This document shows positions 56,590 through 64,000 of a DNA stretch of 64,000 nt, in pieces. The translations under genes were made by a program, and so were the position numbers. The notes beneath the pieces are model-generated. The model ran no database searches. It saw only the letters and a list, made by a program, of their open reading frames with translations, and was not told the origin of the DNA. Every line of letters starts with the position of its first letter. The first letter of the stretch is position 1. This DNA is from Hepsetus odoe (taxonomy: Eukaryota > Chordata > Actinopteri > Characiformes > Hepsetidae), in assembly GCA_017165825.1 (NCBI GenBank), contig CM029379.1:22658652-22722651 (forward strand). The letters run 5' to 3'.

Positions 56590-57318
56590 TTCACTCACAC
56601 AGATCTGTGATCATATATAATCGTCCCATCTGCAATGAATTTACTTATACACGGTAATCACTCTCTCATACCAACAGAAACACCTGCAGTCAGATCTGTA
56701 ACAACTGGCATCCTTGGTAAGGATGATGTAACATGGCGTGGTTACACTGAAGTGTTTAGAAACTCATGAATGAGTTTTTCTTTCACTGGGGCAGGTCAAA
56801 TTTCTACTAAAACAGAGGTTTTTGGCCACAAACACACAAAGTGGATTTAGCCAAAAATTAAGGATGGGAAAATACCAAAAAAATAAAAATACATTTGGAG
56901 TTTTAATTAAGGTGGAGAACCTGTGACTCTTTAGACCTGCCTTTCCTCCAAAAGTTCCAGAGGCTTTCTAGGATCCATGGCATATTAGATGCCATCAAGC
57001 AGCAGGATATTTTAAATGACGTTCATAAAGTTTTAATTTTAAAGAAAAAGTTTAAAGAATCAAACTTTTGACCAATCGAGTCCCTATTTATTATTGTGCC
57101 AATTATTGTGAAAGTTAAAATTTTACAATTTGAAAGAGATTTTGTGATGATAAATCAATCACATATATAAGCTTATGACTCTTTTTCTTTTTCTTTTCTT
57201 CTCATCTTTGTTAAGTGTACTATTAATTGTAAGGCAAACTGTATGTATTTATATGCACACAACTCAATCAGTTCCTTTTTTCTATAAGATATCAAGGTGG
57301 GTAGCAATATGCAGAATT
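56590..57318. other. Unique AT-rich DNA, no gene seen
   Basis: Nothing recognised. Confidence 0.5.
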
Positions 57319-57385
57319 CTGTGTGTGTATCTGGGTGTGTGTGTGCGTGTCTGTGCACGTGTGTGTGTGTGTGTCTGTGCGCACA

Positions 57386-57459
<74 letters not shown>

Positions 57460-57466
57460 TGTGTGC
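57319..57466. repeat. (GT)n, 148 bp
   Basis: GT array with CG, CTG and CACACA interruptions in its left third. Confidence 0.96.
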
Positions 57467-57469
57467 ATC

Positions 57470-57625
57470 TTTGACGGCTCTTTGCAAAGCTCCACACGAA
57501 TCCCCAAATGGGGGCCGCACACACACCGCCTCTCTATTTCTGGATGCCGGTTTGGTGCTCTGCGTCGCAAATTTGAATTTTATTCAAATGAGAGAGTCAA
57601 GTGGCCCAGTTTGCTGAGAGGATTC
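57470..57625. promoter_or_regulatory. Candidate conserved element
   Basis: GGCTCTTTGCAAAGCTCC (a palindromic TTTGCAAA core), CCAAATGGGGGCCGCAC, GCGTCGCAAATTTGAATTTT and TTGACTCAGA, in a balanced repeat-free block squeezed between GT and GA arrays. Confidence 0.35.
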
Positions 57626-57635
57626 ACTGGCATTG

Positions 57636-57638
<3 letters not shown>

Positions 57639-57671
<33 letters not shown>
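57639..57671. repeat. (GA)n microsatellite
   Basis: About 16 units. Confidence 0.93.
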
Positions 57672-57675
<4 letters not shown>

Positions 57676-58117
57676 AGGAAGAGTGATACAGCGAGGGAGA
57701 GTTAATTTGGCCTTAAAAATAATGAAGAAAAGCTTCTCTTTGCAGAAAAATCTGATTAGATGATAAAGTGTAATAATATACACTACAAATGAACATTATT
57801 AATAATCAGACATACTACATTATGATAACTAGTGCCCTTAAGGCAACTAAAAATTCAGCATAGAGGGTGGAGAGAAAGAAATCTACTAAAACTGGACTTT
57901 GTCCCTGCCCTCAAATTATTTTAGAGTGTGTTGTATTGTATTTCATCACTGTTCACCACAATCTTAATTTAGGCAATTAGAAAAGAAAGCTAATCTGATG
58001 GTTGATTCCACTTTATTTGGATTGTTTTATTGATCATATCCAGATATTCAAATTTTAACAAACTACATAAAAAAGTTACTAGGCACCAGTGTAATAATTA
58101 CAACAGGTCTCACAGGA
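57672..58117. other. Unique AT-rich DNA, no gene seen
   Basis: Nothing recognised. Confidence 0.5.
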
Positions 58118-58191
58118 AATTATTTATATATATATATAAATTATTAGTATTAATAATATTATAATTTATCATTATATAAATAATATATAAT

Positions 58192-58240
<49 letters not shown>
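58118..58240. repeat. AT-rich tract ending in (TA)n
   Basis: TATATAAATTATTAGTATTA and similar words followed by about 20 pure TA units. Confidence 0.93.
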
Positions 58241-58241
<1 letters not shown>

Positions 58242-58840
58242 CCTACCGGCTAATAGTTTTAGAGACACAATCAGTGTAACACAAGTGTAACTCAATCTGC
58301 AACTGCATATTAAAAACACAAACTGAAACTGAAGAAACTGTCATTACAACCTCACAGCTCACTCAGGATGATTTAAAACCTGTAATATAAGACCAGGTAA
58401 TCTACTACTAATAAACCAAACTATCGGAAATGATTCAATAATCTGTATGTTGCTGAAAGTCCTTTGTAGCTGCAAAAAAGATTGGACAAAAGTTTACAGC
58501 TAGTTAAGTTTGATAGATACCGATCCAGAAACCATATAAGCAGTAAGATTTCTCAGCCATGTTTAAAGGTAAGTGTGTGATTATTTTAGGCATGTGAAAC
58601 TGACATGACTCATGCCAAAACATGGCCCAATGATTTCTAGTGAGTTTGATGTATTTTTGTTAGGGGCTGTCTCTTCTGTATGAAGAATACAGTGGAGCAA
58701 ACTTTTCCTGCTTTTCCAGTGTGGTATTGAGCATTACTTCCAGTGAGCATTACGCTTGACTTCATCTTTACTCTAAAGTCTACACAGGAGTCTGTGTATC
58801 ATCCAAACCCCTCAGCAGGCCAGAGGGATCATCCAAAGAA
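58241..58840. other. Unique DNA, no gene seen
   Basis: Nothing recognised. Confidence 0.5.
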
Positions 58841-59000
<160 letters not shown>

Positions 59001-59184
59001 AGTCAATCCTGCAGAAAATCTGTCGCCTCAGGGGTAAACCTCTGTCACTTCTAACCACCTTCCCTGATTCTGACCAGATGAGGCAGCCCACCTGCTTAGA
59101 GATGCTTGTTTGAGCTCTTTTCCTCCAGTATATCTAAGCATTATTGCACTATACTCATGCTTATTACTTACATTGTATATGCTA

Positions 59185-59490
59185 TCTTCTTCTTTTTGTT
59201 CTTTCGGCTGCTCCCGTTTAGGGCTCGCCACAGCAGGTCTCCATTTTTTCAATTCTTCTGCATCTTCCTCTTTCACTGTCTGCATGTCCTCTCTCACCAC
59301 ATCCATAAATCACTTTGGCCTTTCTCATCGGAGACATGGCTCATCCCTCAGCATCTTTTCATGATATACTTCTCTCCTCTGCACCTGTCCAAACTAACAC
59401 AATCTCATTTCTCTCCAAGTTGTCCAGGCTCTAATAGGCTAATTCCTAATCATTGTCCATCCTCATCGCTCCCAAATCTTAGCATCTTTA
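59185..59490 (-). mobile_element. RTE-type LINE 3' fragment, third copy
   Basis: CTTCTTCTTTTTGTTCTTTC, CGGCTGCTCCCGTTTAGGG and the following TCTCACCACATCCATAAA match the 3' end of 15673-17750. Its C-terminal codons read MDVVREDMQTVKEEDAEELK on the minus strand. The copy is truncated at TTAGCATCTTTA (59490). Possible imperfect duplication (ATGCTAT/ATGCTAAT) at the edges. Confidence 0.85.
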
Positions 59491-59814
59491 CATAAATGCT
59501 AATAGTAATATAATAATAATAATAATAATATGTATTAATAATATTCTGATCATTCTAAAATGTGCGGTGACTCTTCGGTATCTGTATTAGTGTGAACATA
59601 GCCTGGGTTTCAGTAATCACACCTCTCCTTACACCTGCTGGACTTTGACCGGTGTCCAGCTGTAGAGTGAAACAGAGTTTAAGCCAAGGCCACTGCAGAG
59701 CATCTGCGAGAACTGATGGTTTGTAGTGAAAGAGAAAAAGAAACCCTGGACAGAGGAATAATAAGTACAGGGAAGAGAGAACAGATGGGCTGTTTAGGAG
59801 AAAAGTGGAGATAG
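59491..59814. other. Unique DNA, no gene seen
   Basis: (AAT)n at 59514-59531; otherwise nothing. Confidence 0.5.
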
Positions 59815-59817
59815 AGT

Positions 59818-59892
<75 letters not shown>
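59815..59892. repeat. (TG)n microsatellite
   Basis: About 38 units with one GG interruption. Confidence 0.95.
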
Positions 59893-59895
<3 letters not shown>

Positions 59896-60046
59896 GCATG
59901 ATGAGTCAGATGCCAATACTTTAGAGCTCTTTTTGGTTCAGTAATTGCACTCCCAAAACGGCTGTCCTTTCTCAGGCTTGAAACTGTGTGTTCTTACAAT
60001 GTTTCCTTTTTTAATTAATTTAGTTTATTTTATCATTTAATATCTG
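59893..60046. other. Unique DNA, no gene seen
   Basis: Nothing recognised. Confidence 0.45.
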
Positions 60047-60073
60047 CACACACACACCTACACACACACACAC

Positions 60074-60107
<34 letters not shown>
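60047..60107. repeat. (CA)n microsatellite
   Basis: CA with CTA and AA interruptions, ending in TATATATA. Confidence 0.95.
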
Positions 60108-60115
<8 letters not shown>

Positions 60116-60437
60116 GGGATGCATATCCTGCTTTATTAGTTTTTGTTTTCCAATTCTTAATTTACATTTATAAAAGTTTGTGTAAAATGTTATCTCAGAG
60201 GACTAAATGAGCTCTGATCTGATTGGCAGCTGTGTTTTGTCTCATTTTTTCATTCACATATATAAACCTTATTCCAGATGCCTACACATTACTATACTTT
60301 TCTAATAAATGGCTTGTGAGAGTAAGTGCAATGCTTGGTTTCTAATGAAGTGACAGTATAGTAGCAGGTCTTTAATAATAAAAATAAAATAATAATGATA
60401 ATAATAAAACTAATAACAACAACAACAAAAACAACGA

Positions 60438-60438
<1 letters not shown>

Positions 60439-60490
<52 letters not shown>

Positions 60491-60514
60491 ATAATAATAA
60501 TAATAATAATAATT
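60439..60514. repeat. (ACT)n / (AAT)n microsatellite
   Basis: About 17 ACT units changing abruptly to AAT. Confidence 0.95.
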
Positions 60515-61730
60515 TTGAGTAACTTTTTATGGCCAAATTTTTTTTTATCCTTTCCTCTCAGAAGTTATCCAGTAACTGATGAAACCATTTCAAAAAGATT
60601 ATCATGCATTCCACACATGATTTTGGTTACTCCTTTTCTTCTTAACTACCTAAACTTTGTTGATATACGCTGCACATTCGATCTGAGCTGAGTAAAACTG
60701 GTGGATTTACATATATTTGGGCCCTGGAAATGAGCTGATAGTAGCTGTAAGGCTAGAATGTAGTTAAACCAAGGAGAAGATGAACACCCATTGGTGATTT
60801 ATCTGACCAAAGCTAATCTTTACACTCCGGTGTTTTTAGACAAGAGGAGAGTGAGCAGCTTCCAGACTAAATGACCGATATTCAGTGTTCACATGGCCTA
60901 TTTTCCACAAAACTACTGAGGAAAGGCCCATGGCGTGAATGGCAATCGCTTCATTATGGAGAAGGAGAGAGTGAGAGAGAGAGGAATATAATGAACAGGA
61001 GAATGAGATGAGGAAACAAAACAGAATAAGGGATAGGGAGAAAGAAAAAGAAAAGTAGAAAAACAAGGAAAATGGGAAGTAGAGTATAAATATAAAGAAA
61101 GAGGCAGCATGAAAGTGAGAGGTAACATACTTTGAAAGAGCAAAGTAATACTTATGTCAAAGAGGGAGAAAGTTTAGCAGTACTTTGTTGACATGACTGT
61201 TACATTATTTCTACAACCATTCACGATAAACCTAAATAGGAGAAAAATAAATATTTTCATATAGTCATCATTCATATTTTTCTCTCTCATCCCTTTGTTA
61301 TATTAGATGTTTTTGTGTGACTTTTTTTCTCCCTTTTTCCCTCTCAGTCAGTCATTCTTGAGTTTGTTTGAGCTGTGAATAGTGGAACTAGAAGGTCATT
61401 CTGCTGCGAGGAGAAAATCTGGATACTGCTATTTGGTTTTGGTTGCATTGTGTTCTAACAATAACCTCCAATTTAGCATTCATTCATATTCATCCTGAAG
61501 AACTTTTGTAGTGTAACGATGCATATATGTGACTCGGATATTACGGCAAAAACACTTAGAGCAAATAACTTTAAACGGTACTCAAAGTACCCAATCAGCA
61601 ATCACTGCTAATCGCAGACAGGAATTCAGAGCTTTTGAGGCTTTTAGACAGAAACAAAAATGTTTCTCTTCAGAATTGAACAGAGTAAAGCACAATCTGA
61701 GGATTCACTAGAGGTACAATCTGTCCAGTC
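60515..61730. other. Unique DNA, purine-rich 60955-61150
   Basis: 60840-60960 is a balanced block (GGAAAGGCCCATGGCGTGAA) of possible regulatory interest. 60955-61150 is A/G-rich on the plus strand. No gene recognised. Confidence 0.45.
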
Positions 61731-62365
61731 CATTGTTACAAACTGTATAGAAATGGAAAAAGGTATTGGGTCATTCTGGCTGTTACACCTACAGAAACCT
61801 TTATGACATATATCATATATGACATGATACTTCTCTGAGAAGGCTTTTTGAAAGTTACAAGTATGTCTGTGAGGACACTGGCCCATTCATCCAGAAGATC
61901 GTTCTTGAGTAGAGAAGGCCTGGCTTGTGATATCCATTCTAGTTAACCCAGGTTGAAGGTTGAAGTCAGTGCTCCGCAGTCATGCCTATGTTGACCTTGT
62001 TTTTTGCACTAAGGCTGCTGTTCATGGAAAGCTGGAAGCAAAGCCCAAAATGTTTTGGTATGCTAAGTGTCAAGTTTTTCTTTAACTAAGGGGTTTAGTC
62101 TAACCCCTCACAAACAGCTCCCTACCATTAGCCCTCCTACACCAAACATTATAGCTGGCAGTCAGGCAAGTAACATTTTCTGTCAAACCCAGACTTGTCC
62201 ATCGGACTTCCATGTAGAGAAACATTATTTTTCACACCAAAGAACAGCCCTTTTTCAGAGCTTCTTTCAAAACTTGCCCTTGCACTTTGTTTTTTGAAAC
62301 TTGCTTGCAGCTGCCTGGCCAGGATCATGGTTTTTGTGCAGTGGCTTTTGCCAGAAAAATTTTGG
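61731..62365 (-). pseudogene. Tc1-like transposase relic (fourth family)
   Basis: Minus-strand transposase relic, visible on the plus strand as GAGAAGGCCTGGCTTGTGAT, CCAAAATGTTTTGGTATGCT, AACTAAGGGGTTTAGTC, CTCCTACACCAAACATTATA and CAAACCCAGACTTGTCCATC in the order of a common fish Tc1 family. The frame is broken throughout (the catalytic-region text is shortened around 61990-62040 and 62230-62300). No inverted repeats were found, though GTATTGGGTCATTCTGG at 61764 may be near one end. Old and inactive. Confidence 0.78.
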
Positions 62366-64000
62366 AAGTTTAAGTTATATATACACACACACACACCAGT
62401 CCTTTGCTGACTGTCAATAAAGTCACACTTATCACATGAGACTTAACAGCTAAATTATTCTGGGCTATGCTGCAGGAAACAAACCTCACATCAATACCAA
62501 CAGCAGAAAGGTCACATTACAATATGGCAAAAAGTGCAGACTATAAAAGTCTACAATGATGTTTTGCAGCTAGATGAGACACGCAAATACAAGTAATGAA
62601 CTTCAGGCTCTAATGATATTTAATAAAAAGCACTCTACCTTCCAAACAGAAGCAATGACATAACACAGCAAAGCATAATACAATTAATACATAATGCAGC
62701 AAGAAAATAGCCTTTATGTATATCCTCCATGACTGCAGTCATGTTTATTTATGATGCTGCTAATGAAAAAAAGACCTTAAGGCATGCACAGAAACTACTT
62801 TTTCCTCTGCAGAAAATGTTTTACGATCCACTGCGACTACTGCCAAGCTCAAGACAAATAAAGTTCCAACTAGACAAATCAGATCTGTTAGGCTACCTGG
62901 CCACTTTTACACTGTGTATAAAATATGAAATGGTTAGTTAATCCTGAGATAATACTCATTCGTAAATGACATACTTAAATAAATGATCATGAGATTTTTT
63001 TTATAGATTAATGTATTATGCTGTATTGACAAAAAGTCAGGTTTGGCAAAACAATAAAATCAGGCAAATAAGCTTTTACAAAAATAGACTAAAACTAAAA
63101 TGTAACTTTCATTTGTTCTGTATTTAAAACCTGTTCTGGTGCAAAACAACAGTCAATGTCATTAATATTTGGATGGACTCTTTATTAAAATGAGTTTTCA
63201 TTCATATTGTCAGTTGGATAAAGGAGCACAGTTCCACATTAGAACTTCCCAGGGGACAAAACCTGCCGGAAGTGGCAAACAGTAGTTATTGACAGTGTAT
63301 TTTTGGGTGCACATTGGAATGCTTTATTGCTCTCAAGCGTGTCAACCAAGGACTATCCATTGCCACTCTGATAACACAGGAGCTGTTGCTTCTTAATTTA
63401 ACTGGAAACCAGTTGCACTGATCCAGTTTTGTAATGTTCGAGACTGTTTTAGTAGTTGCAACTTAAGGCCAAACTGCTGTAGGCTGTTGACAGTCAGCCT
63501 AATGTAATGGCATCCCCTTCATTAAACTAAGCTCTTAATTAAGATGACAATGAAGTTGCTTGAAGCTATTGCTCACCCTGCTTCTTTGAATTTGTCTTTG
63601 AATTTGACAAACTTTGAATTTGTCAGCTTTATTGTATGTCAGACATTTTTCTTTTGTTTTTTCCCTTCTTCTGCTTCTGCTTCTGCTTCAGTTGTTATAT
63701 TAATTTCTGTCGGCTGTCCTTGTACCCTTCAAAAGTGGTCAGTGTCTGACCAAAGGGCTGCTCTTAGCTGAATGTGATATGGAAGTTATGTCCAGGATAT
63801 TGAACCCAGTTTGCATATTTCACTTGAAAGCTCTGAGCACTGGTGAGAATTGACCACAGCTTGGCAGAGCTTCTTACAGGAAAACTGTGGAGAGGTCAGG
63901 CATTTGCAAGTAAGTTCATGAAAGTCAGTGTGTGGAAGTCAAAATGATAAAGTGATCTGATCTTTCTTTCTTTTATTCTTTCCGTCTCTCCCTCTGTCCA
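62366..64000. other. Unique AT-rich DNA, no gene seen
   Basis: A short (CA)n at 62384-62396 and (CTTCTG)n-like words at 63669-63690. No gene or transposon recognised. Confidence 0.5.

Noticed and set aside
57172..57763. Cys/Val- and Thr/His-repeat proteins over GT/CA arrays (also at 14.2, 19.7, 38.4, 50.0 and 58.9 kb)
   Set aside because: Translations of dinucleotide repeats.
63669..63690. Significant hexanucleotide repeat
   Set aside because: Only about four imperfect units; too short to annotate.

Overview
This looks like vertebrate nuclear DNA, most likely from a teleost fish; an ostariophysan (characin, catfish or carp relative) is my inference. The grounds are Tc1-like DNA transposons of several families, tRNA-headed SINEs with a V-SINE-like core, SINEs with a DANA-like tail, RTE-type LINE fragments, and very dense (CA/GT)n and (CT/GA)n microsatellites. 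There is no bacterial gene organisation, rRNA gene or CRISPR array, and no host protein-coding exon that I can name. Nearly all long open frames are translations of simple repeats or decayed transposons. The window reads as a gene desert or the inside of a very large intron.

Layout. 1-8.4 kb: unique AT-rich DNA, a polypurine tract (1.5-1.8 kb), a 1.1-kb AGT/AGC triplet array (4.3-5.4 kb), a DANA-like SINE (6.1 kb) and a decayed short-period array (7.7-8.1 kb). 8.4-13.8 kb: a complete internally deleted Tc1 element, several SINEs and a GA/CT/CA compound microsatellite. 15.6-19.5 kb: a nested cluster in which an RTE LINE sits inside a Tc1-family element with a 16-bp target duplication. It abuts a second Tc1 family that was itself hit by a SINE with a 10-bp duplication. 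22.6-25.5 kb: another Tc1 fragment and an ancient ~435-bp tandem triplication. 26.7-28 kb: purine-rich DNA followed by a repeat-free block. 28.9-30.5 kb: a second RTE copy with a 10-bp duplication. 33-45 kb: SINEs, microsatellites, a 49-bp minisatellite and a fold-back SINE. 45.1-45.6 kb: a complete element with ~145-bp inverted repeats. 50.8-51.7 kb: a SINE inside a Tc1 transposase relic. 56.4-56.5 kb: a possible 24-nt microexon on the + strand. 59-62.4 kb: a third RTE fragment and another Tc1 relic.

Functional reading. The non-repetitive islands rich in homeodomain, POU and PBX/MEIS-like motifs (15.1-15.4, 31.9-32.0, 44.7-46.1 kb and others) are plausible conserved non-coding elements. If so, the window may belong to a developmental or neural gene whose coding exons are mostly outside it. 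The candidate microexon (56475-56498) is the best lead to host coding sequence. No new multi-gene system is visible. The most informative material is the nested-insertion chronology, the microexon, the higher-order triplet array and the unexplained tandem repeats.
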